A stretch of 36,846 nt of DNA from Rhodocyclaceae bacterium UBA5602 (GCA_002424865.1 DILC01000047.1:1-36846), one strand, 5' to 3'. Positions 1-9,978 are shown, counted from the first letter of the stretch. Notes: a model not told the origin generated them from the sequence alone. A program made the numbers and translations.

Positions 1-1
1 G

Positions 2-2530
2 GTGCTGATATTGATCGTGGCTGGCAGCATTACCGCCGCGCTCGGCGAATATGTCGACAGCGCGGTCATCTTTGGTGTCGTGGTCATCAACGCCCTCGTC
101 GGCTATATCCAGGAAGGCAAGGCAGAAGCCGCGCTGGCGGCGCTTGCCCGCGCCATTGCCACGCACGCCATCGTGGTGCGCAACAGCGCCCGCCAACAGC
201 TGGACGCCGTGCATCTGGTGCCTGGCGATATCGTCTGGCTGGCCGCTGGCGACCGCATCCCGGCCGATCTGCGCCTGCTCACCGGCCATCAATTGCGCAC
301 CGTGGAAGCCGCGCTGACCGGCGAATCGGCGCCGGTAGACAAGCACGCCGCCGAGTTGCCGCAGGAGACGCTTCTGGCCGACCGCCGCAACATGCTGTAT
401 GCCGGCACCCATGTCGTCAGCGGGCAGGGACTGGGGCTGGTCGTGGCCACAGGTGAAGCCACGGCGACCGGCCGCATCTCCCGCCTGATCGCGGATACGC
501 CCTCGCTCGTCACCCCCTTGACGCGCAAGATCGGCGAATTCGCCCAGCAACTGGTGTGGGTCATTCTGGCTTTGGCCGCGCTGACTTTCGCCGTGGGCGT
601 AGCGCGCGGCGAGACGATGATCGACATGCTGATGGCGGCGGTGGCTCTGGCCGTCGGCGCGATTCCCGAAGGACTGCCGGCGGCCATGACCATCACGCTG
701 GCCATTGGCGTTGGCCGCATGGCCAAGCGCCGCGCCATCATCCGCCATCTGCCGGCGGTGGAAACGCTGGGCAGCGTGACTGTGATCTGCTCGGACAAAA
801 CCGGCACGCTGACCGAAAACGCGATGACAGTGACGGAAATCTGGGCGGGCGGCGAGAGCTTCACTTTCAGCGGGCACGGCTATGCGCCACAAGGTGCGCT
901 GCACCGTGACGGGCAGGAGATGGCGTCGACGGCGGCGATACGTGAGGCGCTTATCGCTGGCGCCCTATGCAACGACGCCACGCTGACCCATGCCGCACCA
1001 CATGGCGAACTGCCTGGCGAACCGCATAGCCAGCCTCGCTGGCAAATTACCGGCGACCCGACCGAGGCCGCACTGTTGGTGGCCGCAAGGAAAGGCGGGC
1101 TGGACGAGACCACGCTGCAGGATATTTTCCCGCGCCGTGACGAGCTGCCCTTTGATTCCGCCCGGCAAAGCATGGCGACACTGCACGAGGTCGAAGGACA
1201 AACGGTGGTCTATGTCAAAGGCGCGGTAGAAAAACTGCTGCCCGCAGCGCGCGTCCTGCTGGATAGGGAGGGCAGGGAAATTCCGCTCGACCATGCCGCC
1301 ATCGAAAACCAGGCGGTACAAATGGCGCACCGCGGCCTGCGGGTGCTGGCGCTGGCACGGCGCACCGTCATTCATGGGGACAGTCCAAAACCACTGGACG
1401 CAGCGGCCATCGGCGAGGGGCTGACCCTGCTCGGCCTGGTCGGCATGATTGATCCGCCACGGCCACGCGCCATTGCCGCCGTGCGCACCTGTCATGCCGC
1501 TGGTATCCGCGTCAAGATGATTACCGGCGATCATGCCGGCACGGCGCGCGCCATCGCCCGGCAAATCGGCATTGCAAGTACTGACGATGCGCCGGTGCTG
1601 ACCGGCCGGGAGTTGGCCGTGCTCTCCGCAGCAGAGCTTGCTGCGCGGGTGGGCGAAGTTGACGTTTTCGCCCGCGTCGAGCCGGAACAGAAATTGCGCC
1701 TGGTGCGGGCCCTGCAAGACAACGGCGAGGTTGTCGCCATGACGGGCGATGGCGTGAATGATGCACCGGCATTGAAAGCTGCCGACATCGGCATCGCCAT
1801 GGGGGAAGGCGGCACGGAAGTGGCCAAGGAGGCCGCCGCGATGGTGCTCACGGATGATAACTTCGCCACCATCGAAGCGGCCGTCGAAGAAGGCCGGGGG
1901 TTGTATGACAACCTGGTGAAGTTCATCACCTGGACGCTGCCGACCAACCTGGGCGAAGGCCTGGTGATTCTGGCCGCCGTCCTGGCCGGGGTCACGCTGC
2001 CCATCACGCCGCTGCAAATCCTCTGGATCAACATGACCACTGCCGTGCTGCTCGGCCTGCCGCTGGCCTTTGAGCCCACTGAGCGCGGCATCATGCGCCG
2101 CCCGCCGCGCCCGCCTGGCGCATCCATCCTCGACCGCCGGCTGGTCACGCGCGTGCTGCTGGTCGGCGTCCTGATGCTGTTGGCATCATTCGGGCTGTTC
2201 GAGCTGGCGCTGGCGCGCGGGCAATCGCTGGAAGTGGCGCGCACCATTGCTGTCAATGCCTTCGTCATCATAGAAATGGCTTACCTGTTCAATTGCCGCT
2301 CGCTGCACTTGCCCATCACCAAAATGGCGGCGTTCTCGAATCCCTGGGTCTGGTGGGGGGCAGGGCTTATGCTGGCGCTGCAACTGGCGCTAACCTACTG
2401 GCAACCCCTTGCCAGCCTCTTTGGCACAGCGCCTTTGGATGTCCGCGCCTGGGGTGAGATTATCGCTGTGGCATTGGTAACGATGGTGATTGTCGAGCAG
2501 GAAAAACGCTGGCAATCCACCCGCCGCTGA
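2..2530 (+). CDS. P-type cation-transporting ATPase, 5'-truncated by window edge
   Basis: This is an inner-membrane P-type ATPase that uses ATP to move a cation. The visible fragment of 842 residues carries the A-domain loop TGES (about 106-109), the TM4 motif PEGLP, the phosphorylation motif DKTGTLT (Asp about 265), the hinge TGDGVNDAPALK (about 581) and a C-terminal membrane block. Aligned by eye with the second ATPase of this window, it lacks about 70 N-terminal residues, so the GTG at the window edge is not the real start and the gene begins upstream. In TM6 it reads NMTTAVLLG, where SERCA-like calcium pumps have N..TDG. The Asp of calcium site II is therefore Ala, and the transported ion may not be Ca2+. 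It converges on the antiporter/ATPase operon. Family assignment is secure; ion specificity is unknown. Confidence 0.93.
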   Translation: MLILIVAGSITAALGEYVDSAVIFGVVVINALVGYIQEGKAEAALAALARAIATHAIVVRNSARQQLDAVHLVPGDIVWLAAGDRIPADLRLLTGHQLRTVEAALTGESAPVDKHAAELPQETLLADRRNMLYAGTHVVSGQGLGLVVATGEATATGRISRLIADTPSLVTPLTRKIGEFAQQLVWVILALAALTFAVGVARGETMIDMLMAAVALAVGAIPEGLPAAMTITLAIGVGRMAKRRAIIRHLPAVETLGSVTVICSDKTGTLTENAMTVTEIWAGGESFTFSGHGYAPQGALHRDGQEMASTAAIREALIAGALCNDATLTHAAPHGELPGEPHSQPRWQITGDPTEAALLVAARKGGLDETTLQDIFPRRDELPFDSARQSMATLHEVEGQTVVYVKGAVEKLLPAARVLLDREGREIPLDHAAIENQAVQMAHRGLRVLALARRTVIHGDSPKPLDAAAIGEGLTLLGLVGMIDPPRPRAIAAVRTCHAAGIRVKMITGDHAGTARAIARQIGIASTDDAPVLTGRELAVLSAAELAARVGEVDVFARVEPEQKLRLVRALQDNGEVVAMTGDGVNDAPALKAADIGIAMGEGGTEVAKEAAAMVLTDDNFATIEAAVEEGRGLYDNLVKFITWTLPTNLGEGLVILAAVLAGVTLPITPLQILWINMTTAVLLGLPLAFEPTERGIMRRPPRPPGASILDRRLVTRVLLVGVLMLLASFGLFELALARGQSLEVARTIAVNAFVIIEMAYLFNCRSLHLPITKMAAFSNPWVWWGAGLMLALQLALTYWQPLASLFGTAPLDVRAWGEIIAVALVTMVIVEQEKRWQSTRR

Positions 2531-2716
2531 ACGTAGTGATGCGCCCGGCATCCCCGGCGGCGTTGGCGGGCTTGGGGCAGTAGCGCATCCTGCTGGTCGG
2601 CAGCGCCAGGCAATCTGGCAGATGGGGAATTGCACAAGGAAAAATTGCGCGCCTGCAACAGGCGGGGATTGGCACGCGCTTAATGGGCGCTTTATCTATT
2701 GGCCTTTATTTTATTG
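2531..2716. other. Convergent intergenic spacer between the two ATPase genes
   Basis: This 186 bp lies between two converging stop codons. It contains one perfect short hairpin at 2650-2664 (CGCCTG, loop CAA, CAGGCG) without a following T-run. No convincing gene or canonical terminator is visible. Confidence 0.5.
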
Positions 2717-5386
2717 TCATAAAGCTGCATGCCGCCGTGAATACAGCCAGCCACGCCGCACGAGGTATTTCTCGGCTTCCACCCCGCAAAACACGACCGA
2801 TGACAAAAGCAGGCACAGGGCCAGCTCACCCAGGCTGAGCGGCTCGGTCTTGAAAACCGGGTTCAGCCAGGGCACGTAGAGCACCGCCATTTGCAGGCAG
2901 AAGGTAAACAGCACGGCGTAGAACAGCAGGGCATTCGACAACACGCCCTGGGTGAACAGCGACTCGCGCTCGGAGCGGATGGCCAGCACATGGCCCAATT
3001 GCGACAGGGTGAGCACGGTAAACACCATGCTTTGCCAGTGTGCGGCGCCGCTGCGGATCGCCCAGGCTTGGGTGAGCAGCACCACTGCGCCCATCAGCAG
3101 CCCCACCCACAGGATGTGCTGCCACATGCCGTGGGCGAAGATGCTCTCATTGGGCGGCCGCGGAGGGCGCCGCATCACGCGCGCATCGGCCTGTTCGCTG
3201 GCCAGCGCCAGCCCCGGCAGGCCGTCGGTGGCCAGGTTGATCCACAGGATATGGATCGGCAGCAGCGGGATCGGCAAGCCCAGGAAGGGGGCGAGGAAGA
3301 TCGTCCATATCTCGCCGGAATTGCTGGTCATGGTGTATTTGACGAACTTGCGGATGTTGTCGAAGATGCGGCGGCCTTCCTTGACGGCAGTGATGATGGT
3401 GGCGAAGTTATCATCCAGCAGGGTCATGTGCGCGGCTTCACGCGCCACGTCGGTGCCGCCCTTGCCCATGGCGATGCCGATGTCGGCAGCCTTTAGCGCC
3501 GGGGCGTCATTCACGCCGTCGCCCGTCATGGCCACGAACTCGCCTTTGTCCTGCAGGGCTTGCACGATCTTGATCTTCTGCGCCGGGTCGGTACGGGCAT
3601 AGACCCGCACCGATGCTACCTCGCGCCCGAATTCTTCCAGCGACAGCCGTGCGAGTTCGCTGCCGGTGAGCACCTTGCCGCCCTCTTCGATCATGCCCAG
3701 GCGCAGCGCGATGGCGCGCGCGGTGGCCGGATGGTCGCCGGTGATCATCACGGGAATGATGCCAGCGGCCTTGCAGGCGGCAACCGCCGCTGCGGCTTCA
3801 GGACGCGGCGGATCGATCAGTCCGGCCAGGCCGATGAAGGTGAGTCCGTTTTCCAATGCGTCCGCATGGATGGCATCCGGCAACGCGGGCAGGCGTTTCA
3901 TGGCGAAAGCCAGCACACGCAAGCCTTGGCTGGCCAGCCGTTCGGCCTCGGCGTGCAAAGCCGCGGTGTCGATGGCCCTGTGTCCGGCGGCAGAAAGTCG
4001 GCTCTGGCATAACGGCAGTACGCTTTCTGGCGCGCCCTTGACCCACATCAGCACCGCTTCGCCCTCGCGATGCAGGGTGCTCATGCGCGCCCGCGCCGCA
4101 TCGAAGGGAATTTCAGCCAGACGTGGCAGCTCTGCCTGCAACGCCGTCTTGATGAATCCGGCCTGTTGCGCGGCGATGAGCAGCGCGGTCTCGGTTGGGT
4201 CGCCAACCGCCGTGCCTGCCGCGTCCATCGCGGCATCGTTGGACAAGGCCATGGCCCTGCCGAATTCGCGCCAGGGCGCGCTTTGTGCGTCTTGCGCATC
4301 TGGCAGGCCGGGCCGGGTCGCGCCATCGGCCAGCAGGCTATCGACCTGCATGCGGTTCCGTGTCAGCGTGCCGGTTTTGTCAGCGCAAATGAACGTGACC
4401 GAGCCCAGCGTCTCCACCGCGGGCAGGCGGCGGATCAAGGCGTTTTGCCTGACCATGCGCGCCGCGCCCAGCGCCAGCGAAATGGTGACCACCGCGGGCA
4501 ATGCCTCGGGAATCGCCGCCACGGCCAGGCTGACCGCGGTGAGCAGCATCGCCAGGGGTGGCTCGCCACGCAGCCAGCCAGCAACGAAAATAATGGCGCA
4601 GATAAACAGCACCACCAGCGCCAGATGCTGGCCGAAACGCGTCAGCCGTTTTTGCAGTGGCGTCTGGCTTGCATCGTCCGCCAGCAGCGCGGCGATTTTG
4701 CCTAGCTCGGTGCGCATGCCGGTAGCCACCACCAGGCCGCGTGCGCGGCCGTAAGTCACCACCGTGCCCTTGTAGGCCAGATTGCGCCGGTCGCCCAGCG
4801 GTGCGTCAGCCCCGGTCAACAACGCAAGCTGCTTGGCGACGGGTTGCGACTCGCCAGTGAGCGCCGACTCATCCACCTTGAGCGCCGCCAGATGCACCAG
4901 GCGCAGGTCGGCCGGCGTGATATTGCCGGCTTCCAGCTCCACCAGGTCGCCGGGCGCGAGCGCCGCTGAGTCAACCATTTCAGGCCGTCCGCCGCGGATC
5001 ACCCGCGCCTGCGGACTGGTCATTTGCTTGAGCGCCGCCATGGCGCGCTCGGCGCGGTATTCCTGGATGAAGCCGAGCCCGCCGTTGAGCAGGACGATGA
5101 CCAGGATGGCCACGGCGTCCTGCGGTTCGCCGATGACGCCGGCGATGACGGCGGCGGCAATCAGCACCAGGATCATGAAGTCGGTGAACTGCGCGGCCAG
5201 CATGGCGAGCGGGTGGCGACGGCGGCTCTCCCGCAATGTGTTGGGGCCCGCTTTTTCCAGGCGCTCGGCGGCAGCCTGCGCGGTCAGCCCGCTATTCAGG
5301 TCGCTACCCAAATGTGCGGCAACGGCCGCGCTGTCCAGGCAATGCCAGTGTGGCGGCTGTGGCGGCGGATTGTTTTCAGTGTCCAT
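2717..5386 (-). CDS. P-type ATPase, type IIA (SERCA/PMCA-like calcium pump)
   Basis: This complete 889-residue P-type ATPase probably exports Ca2+ across the inner membrane. It has a cation-ATPase N-terminal domain (about 12-80), TGES at 177-180, PEALP at 293-297 in TM4, DKTGTLT with phospho-Asp 336, a MITGDHPATA motif, TGDGVNDAPALK, and a C-terminal six-helix region. The calcium-ligand pattern is present: PE in TM4, NSGE in TM5 and NLATDG in TM6. This differs from the neighbouring ATPase, which has lost the TM6 Asp. The ATG at 5386 lies inside the last codons of the upstream antiporter gene, an overlap of 11 bp, so the two are probably co-transcribed and translationally coupled. Calcium as substrate is a family-level inference. 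Confidence 0.95.
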   Translation of the reverse strand: MDTENNPPPQPPHWHCLDSAAVAAHLGSDLNSGLTAQAAAERLEKAGPNTLRESRRRHPLAMLAAQFTDFMILVLIAAAVIAGVIGEPQDAVAILVIVLLNGGLGFIQEYRAERAMAALKQMTSPQARVIRGGRPEMVDSAALAPGDLVELEAGNITPADLRLVHLAALKVDESALTGESQPVAKQLALLTGADAPLGDRRNLAYKGTVVTYGRARGLVVATGMRTELGKIAALLADDASQTPLQKRLTRFGQHLALVVLFICAIIFVAGWLRGEPPLAMLLTAVSLAVAAIPEALPAVVTISLALGAARMVRQNALIRRLPAVETLGSVTFICADKTGTLTRNRMQVDSLLADGATRPGLPDAQDAQSAPWREFGRAMALSNDAAMDAAGTAVGDPTETALLIAAQQAGFIKTALQAELPRLAEIPFDAARARMSTLHREGEAVLMWVKGAPESVLPLCQSRLSAAGHRAIDTAALHAEAERLASQGLRVLAFAMKRLPALPDAIHADALENGLTFIGLAGLIDPPRPEAAAAVAACKAAGIIPVMITGDHPATARAIALRLGMIEEGGKVLTGSELARLSLEEFGREVASVRVYARTDPAQKIKIVQALQDKGEFVAMTGDGVNDAPALKAADIGIAMGKGGTDVAREAAHMTLLDDNFATIITAVKEGRRIFDNIRKFVKYTMTSNSGEIWTIFLAPFLGLPIPLLPIHILWINLATDGLPGLALASEQADARVMRRPPRPPNESIFAHGMWQHILWVGLLMGAVVLLTQAWAIRSGAAHWQSMVFTVLTLSQLGHVLAIRSERESLFTQGVLSNALLFYAVLFTFCLQMAVLYVPWLNPVFKTEPLSLGELALCLLLSSVVFCGVEAEKYLVRRGWLYSRRHAAL

Positions 5387-6392
5387 ACAGATAAAGGAAC
5401 CAGCTGTTGATCAGATAGATGATCAGCAGCAGCAGGCTGACCCAGCTCACGGTGCGGAAAATGCGCGAGGCCGGGCGCAATACCAGGCCGACCACCGCCA
5501 GCCCGCTCATCATCATGGCCGAAAAAGCGGAGGCGGCGTGCGCGATGGAGACATCGGCAAACAACGGGCCGGGCAGATAGAGCAGGTCGTCAATCGCCAG
5601 GATGGCGATGTTGAACAGGTTGCTGCCCAACAGATTGCCGATGGCCAGGTCAACCGCGCCCATGCGCAGTGCGGCGACCGTCACCGCGATTTCAGGCGCG
5701 GAGGTAATCGCCGCGACCAGCAGCGTGCCGACAAAGCTCTGCTTCCAAGCCATGGCTATCGCCAGGTCCTTGGCGATAAACGGCAGCCAGATGCCCGCCG
5801 CCACGACCGCCACGGCCGCCAGCAGATAACCCCGCACCGCCTGTTTTAGCGTGATGTCAGGATATTGCTCGACGCGATCCTCGACATACTCCCTGATCTG
5901 TGCCTGCTCATAACGGTAGAGCGAACGCATGGCCAGCAAATAAAGCAACAGGATCACCGGCGTGTAGAGACCTGCATGGCCGAGGGCAGGTAACGCGCCG
6001 GAGCGGTACAGCAGCAGGTTGAATCCGGCGAAACCGATCAGCGCGATGCCATACCCGGCCGACAGCACATTGCCCTGCCGCGCACGCGTGTAGATGGATT
6101 CCTTGCGGTATAGGAAATCGAGCAGCACGATGATCAGCAGGTTGAACACGCAACTGCCCAGAATGTCGCCCACCGCGATATCCGGCGCCATGGCGATGGT
6201 CACCGCCGATACGCCGGTCGCCAGTTCGGGCAGGGAGGTGACCGTCGCCAGCAGGATCAGCCCCACCCAGCCACGGCTGAGCCCGCTTTTTTCGGCGATG
6301 ATGTCGCCATAGCGCGAGAGCTTGACGCCCGCCATGGCGATGATGGCGAGCGAGACAGCCAGGGCGCACCAGATGAGGAAAAGATTTTGCAT
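5376..6392 (-). CDS. Calcium/sodium-type antiporter (CaCA superfamily)
   Basis: This integral membrane cation exchanger has the two inverted alpha-repeats of the CaCA family. Repeat 1 spans about 43-85 and contains ATVTSLPEL and GDILGSCVFN. Repeat 2 spans about 221-261 and contains AAITSAPEI and GNLLGSNLFN. The acidic ion-binding residues fall at Glu56 and Glu234, and about ten hydrophobic segments are visible. The start at 6392 gives 338 residues beginning MQNLFLIW. A longer reading from 6458 would run into the STAS remnant of the neighbouring broken gene and adds 22 unconvincing residues. The 3' end overlaps the calcium-ATPase start, which suggests a joint role in cation (probably Ca2+) export. 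Exchange partner (Na+, H+ or K+) cannot be told. Confidence 0.9.
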   Translation of the reverse strand: MQNLFLIWCALAVSLAIIAMAGVKLSRYGDIIAEKSGLSRGWVGLILLATVTSLPELATGVSAVTIAMAPDIAVGDILGSCVFNLLIIVLLDFLYRKESIYTRARQGNVLSAGYGIALIGFAGFNLLLYRSGALPALGHAGLYTPVILLLYLLAMRSLYRYEQAQIREYVEDRVEQYPDITLKQAVRGYLLAAVAVVAAGIWLPFIAKDLAIAMAWKQSFVGTLLVAAITSAPEIAVTVAALRMGAVDLAIGNLLGSNLFNIAILAIDDLLYLPGPLFADVSIAHAASAFSAMMMSGLAVVGLVLRPASRIFRTVSWVSLLLLIIYLINSWFLYLYGH

Positions 6393-6417
6393 GTCAGTAT
6401 TTTTTACTGCTGCCGTA

Positions 6418-7526
6418 TTAAGGCCAATGCGCGGCGGTGAATTTTTCCACCGCATCATCCACGCCCCAAAAAATACGATTGTGCCCTAGTTCTGCGTGAA
6501 AACTGCTGCGTTCAAAAACATCCAGCACGTCATCTTTCAGTGAGGGTTCCATGTTGATGATAAAGGCGACGAAAGTCGGCGCTGGCAACACGGCAGGAGG
6601 CGCCTCCCTTTGGGTGGGGGGAGGGATTGATTTGGAATGTTCCGCGTGTATCCGGCATGCGCCCCAGGCCAACCGCATGGGAGTTGATCAAATCGAGCAA
6701 CAGCACAACCAGCATGAGCCCGACGGATAGCAAAAGCCCGGGAAAAATGCCTAAAGTGGGCATGGCCACGAGCGCCGTCAAGGCGGGCGGCAATTCACCT
6801 GTTTTGAGTTTGGCATAGCGCCGCATTTCGCTGAAATTAGCCAGATGCGCGATGGCATGGATCACGATGGCCGCTAAAACAGATTCTGGCAGATCATGAA
6901 ACAAGGGGGTGGGCCATACGAGGGTGATCAACACCAGTAGCGAAGCAAACAACGATGGGCGCTGTGAGCCACCCCCGCGCTCACTCATGACAGGGCCTGA
7001 GGTGCCGCCGCCCACCGGCATGCTTTGGAAAAATGCACTGCTGATGTTGGCCAAGCCCAGCGCGGGGCCAGGCGTTTTATTGTGATCAAAAGCGATAAGG
7101 CAGACAGGCCAATAGCGCATGCCCAAAGGTTGATGGCGGGGTGTTACGCCATCATTTGCAACAGCCCATCGAATGGGCTGCCATGCCGTTGCATTTCCAT
7201 GCCGAGCAGCTTGGGCCGTTGCCGGATGGCAATGCTCACTGCGCTACCGTGAGCGCCAAGGTTGCTGCAGCGAGCATGGCCGCAGCCGATGAGGTCGGCG
7301 AGACAACCAGGTGTTTGCTTGAACCGCTGACAGCATAGGCCGGCAAGCCACTCACGGTTGCATGCAAGCCGGTTTGTGCGGGCAGCCCAGCGATGCTGGC
7401 GTAACCCATGGATTCAGGGATAAGCAGGCCAGCGACGGCAACACCGGCTATTAAATCGCCTAAGATGCTTCTGGAGAGGAGATTGTGCGGGAAAGTGCAT
7501 GCGTGGCGCTTTTGGAAAATGGTCAC
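6418..7526 (-). pseudogene. Decayed SulP-family anion transporter
   Basis: Pieces of one SulP permease lie in order in three different frames. Positions 7526-7236 hold the N-terminus, with GDLIAGVAVAGLLIPESMGY and a GSSKHLVVSPTSS block. Positions 7126-6530 hold the later transmembrane part, with ALGLANISSAFFQSMPVGGG and LPESVLAAIVIHA. Positions 6678-6418 hold the end of a STAS domain (DVFERSSFHAELGHNRIFWG). A short SulP-like remnant (RPKLLGMEM) sits between the first two pieces, followed by a stop. Roughly 150-200 residues of the membrane core are missing, and the linker to STAS is also disrupted. The arrangement supports deletion plus frameshifts rather than a sequencing slip. The original substrate (sulfate, bicarbonate or other anion) cannot be recovered. 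Confidence 0.85.
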
Positions 7527-7631
7527 TCCTTACCTGCATTCATGCAAGTTGCGTATTCCGCATTATGCGGTGAAACTTTTGCCTATTTCTTCTATCCTTA
7601 TAAAAGTTACCTTGCTTTGGGTCAAACGCTT

Positions 7632-9659
7632 ATGTCTGTTTCTGCGCTGCCTGCCATTTTTGAGCGCCCCTATGCGCAAGCGCCCGAGGGGGCTTTGCGG
7701 TTTTTTGTTGCCCTGGTTGATGCCATCCGGCCAGCCAATGCCCATGATGAATTGGTGGCTGCGCAGGCATGGTCGGATTTGCGGGTGTGGTTAAGTGCCC
7801 ATGTGGCGCAACATCCCGCCCATCGGGCCAGCTTGCGTTTTCATGTGCAACAGCTCTTGCGCGGAACACAGCACGTCACGCTGCATACCGACGCGGGTAT
7901 CTTGCCGAACTCCGGATTTTTCACCGAGCTATGGCGTCGCGTGAGTGGGCGCATGTTGCCGCAAGTGCCTAATGCCGAACATCTGAAAGATTGTTTTGCC
8001 ACGATTTTTCATCGCCCTGACGATCATCTCTGGCTTTCTGCCGGGTCGCTGGAGGACAAGCTGGCCTTGTGGGACATCCTGTTTGGCGATGGGCAAGGCC
8101 AGCTGCATGAACAGGAAGGCCGCTGGCTATTGCACACGCACGCCCAGTTGATCGAAGCCATGCAAGTGTTGGCTACCCGCATTGGCGCGATGGGCCTGGA
8201 GCCTGAGCTCACGCGCGTGCAGCCGCGCATCATTGAATTTGAATCCCCCTTCGTGCATCTCACCGCCGAAGTGCTGCGCTTTACCGAAGCCTGGCGCCAG
8301 CACCATGCCGACCCTGCTGCACCCGCTGAAGATGACCGGCATATTATGGTATTGATAGGCCAGTGCTACGACATCATCGCGCGTGCCCGGCGTAACGCCA
8401 GCAATGAAGGCACGAGCCTGAGCCTTACGTATCTGCTGGTGCGCATGGCGCAGTGTTTAAAGCGACTGGTGCAACTCGCGGACGTTTTACATGCGCGGGA
8501 GATACCCGCTGACCGGTTAACCCGCACCAGCCATTGGCTACGGCTGATCCGTGAGGTGGTTGAGGGCGAAAACCGACGCCATAGCGTGCGCGAACCGTTT
8601 CGTCGCCTCACCGGTTTGCTCGCCTTGCGGGTGACCGAACACGCCAAAACCACCGGTGAACACTACATCACGACCGGCCGTGCCGACTACTTTGCCATGT
8701 GGCGCTCGGCCGCAGGGGGTGGTTTTATTGTCGGCTTCATGGCGCTCATCAAGCTGTTGCTAGGCAAGTGGGTGTTTGCGCCGCTCGCTTACATGATGCT
8801 GTACAGCCTGAATTATTCATTGGGCTTTGTGCTCATCCATGTGCTGCATTTCACGCTGGCCACCAAGCAACCTGCCATGACGGCAGCCACCATTGCCGAG
8901 AGCATTGATCGGTCGGAGGGCAAAACGCAAGACTTGCACCGTCTGGCTGATTTGGTTGTGGCGACCATCCGCAGCCAGTTGGCGGCGATTGTCGGCAATG
9001 TGGCGGTTGCCCTGCCGGTAGGTGTTCTCATCGCGTTGGCTTATCAGATGCTCGCGGGGCAGCCGACGGTCAGCCTTGGCAAGGCGCAACACATGCTGCA
9101 TGATCTCTCGCCAATCGCCAGCCTGGCTTTGCCGCATGCGGCACTCACTGGGGTGCTGCTGTTTTTTGCCGGTTTGCTGTCAGGTTTTTTCGACAACAAA
9201 GCGGCTTACGACCGGATCCCGGAACGCCTCGCCCATTTGGGCTGGCTGCGTCGCCTGATCGGCCCGCAGCGGGCGGATCGGTTCGCCGCTTACATCGGCC
9301 GCAACCTGGGCAGCCTGGTCGGCAATATCCTGTTGGGCATCATGCTGGCGGGTCTTGCGCCCCTGGGTGAATTTTTAGGCTTGCCGCTGGATGTGCGGCA
9401 CGTCACCTTGTCTGCCGCCAACTTTGCCTTTGCGCTGGTGGCGCTGGATTTTCATGTCAGCTGGCTCGTCTTGTTTGAAGCGCTCGCGGGCCTGGCGCTC
9501 ATTGGGCTCATCAATCTGTCGGTGAGTTTTGCCCTCGCTTTGTGGGTGGCGCTACGCGCCCGCAGCGCAGATACCCACGCCACGCGCGGCCTGGCAGGCT
9601 TGCTGTGGCAAAGGCTGCGCAACCAGCCCGCACAATTTTTCGTGCCGCCGCGTGGTTGA
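7632..9659 (+). CDS. Gcr-family membrane protein ('site-specific recombinase')
   Basis: This 675-residue protein belongs by sequence character to the SpecificRecomb/Gcr family (PF10136) typical of Betaproteobacteria and Neisseria. The first ~400 residues are soluble and helical, with a recognisable segment AGILPNSGFFTELWRR. The rest has several hydrophobic helices: a GGGFIVGFMALIKLL region, LPVGVLIALAYQML, TGVLLFFAGLLSGFF and a long C-terminal block. No tyrosine- or serine-recombinase catalytic motif is visible, so the family name is not supported by its architecture. The ATG at 7632 is preferred; an upstream GTG at 7485 would overlap the SulP remnant and add 49 unlikely residues. No strong Shine-Dalgarno sequence is seen. 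Function unknown. Confidence 0.82.
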   Translation: MSVSALPAIFERPYAQAPEGALRFFVALVDAIRPANAHDELVAAQAWSDLRVWLSAHVAQHPAHRASLRFHVQQLLRGTQHVTLHTDAGILPNSGFFTELWRRVSGRMLPQVPNAEHLKDCFATIFHRPDDHLWLSAGSLEDKLALWDILFGDGQGQLHEQEGRWLLHTHAQLIEAMQVLATRIGAMGLEPELTRVQPRIIEFESPFVHLTAEVLRFTEAWRQHHADPAAPAEDDRHIMVLIGQCYDIIARARRNASNEGTSLSLTYLLVRMAQCLKRLVQLADVLHAREIPADRLTRTSHWLRLIREVVEGENRRHSVREPFRRLTGLLALRVTEHAKTTGEHYITTGRADYFAMWRSAAGGGFIVGFMALIKLLLGKWVFAPLAYMMLYSLNYSLGFVLIHVLHFTLATKQPAMTAATIAESIDRSEGKTQDLHRLADLVVATIRSQLAAIVGNVAVALPVGVLIALAYQMLAGQPTVSLGKAQHMLHDLSPIASLALPHAALTGVLLFFAGLLSGFFDNKAAYDRIPERLAHLGWLRRLIGPQRADRFAAYIGRNLGSLVGNILLGIMLAGLAPLGEFLGLPLDVRHVTLSAANFAFALVALDFHVSWLVLFEALAGLALIGLINLSVSFALALWVALRARSADTHATRGLAGLLWQRLRNQPAQFFVPPRG

Positions 9660-9978
9660 GCCCGCTTGCGCTGCGGCAGTTTCAGCCAGCGAAAAAGTCT
9701 TCGCTATGAAGCAACTGATGAACCACCTGCGCAGCAAGAAGAGGCAGGACAGAGCCCTGCCCGCGCAGCTAGAGATGCGCTACAAGGCGGTCGGGCAAAA
9801 ACGCCCAGCTTTGCAGGCCTGAAATTCTGCTTCGCAGGCAGGCATTCTCGCCGCTGTTGAAAAGTCGGCACCCCAAGGGTGCTTTCCAGAGACGGACTCA
9901 AGCCTTCGGGGCGCGCTGGCGGTACGGCGCTAAATCGAGGAAAATCCTCCCTTTCACCTGTTCGCCACGCCATTCCCC
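9660..9978. other. Intergenic region upstream of the UvrD-type helicase gene
   Basis: This 319 bp holds no recognisable gene. A 38-codon reading frame starting at ATG 9706 encodes a basic peptide, but it lacks a good ribosome binding site and any family signature. The promoter of the helicase gene should lie here, but no clear -35/-10 pair stands out. Confidence 0.4.

Noticed and set aside
965..2017. 350-codon frame opposite the first ATPase
   Set aside because: The plus strand carries all P-type ATPase motifs here. The opposite frame is His/Gln/Arg-rich with no family signature, typical of a GC-rich shadow.
3666..4754. 362-codon frame opposite the second ATPase
   Set aside because: Ser/Ala/Arg-rich shadow of a gene with intact catalytic motifs.
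7579..7604. TTGCCT and TATAAA as a sigma-70 promoter for the Gcr gene
   Set aside because: The spacer is only 14 bp and the hexamers are weak.
9706..9822. 38-codon basic peptide upstream of uvrD
   Set aside because: No proper ribosome binding site and no recognisable family; kept only as a remark on the intergenic region.
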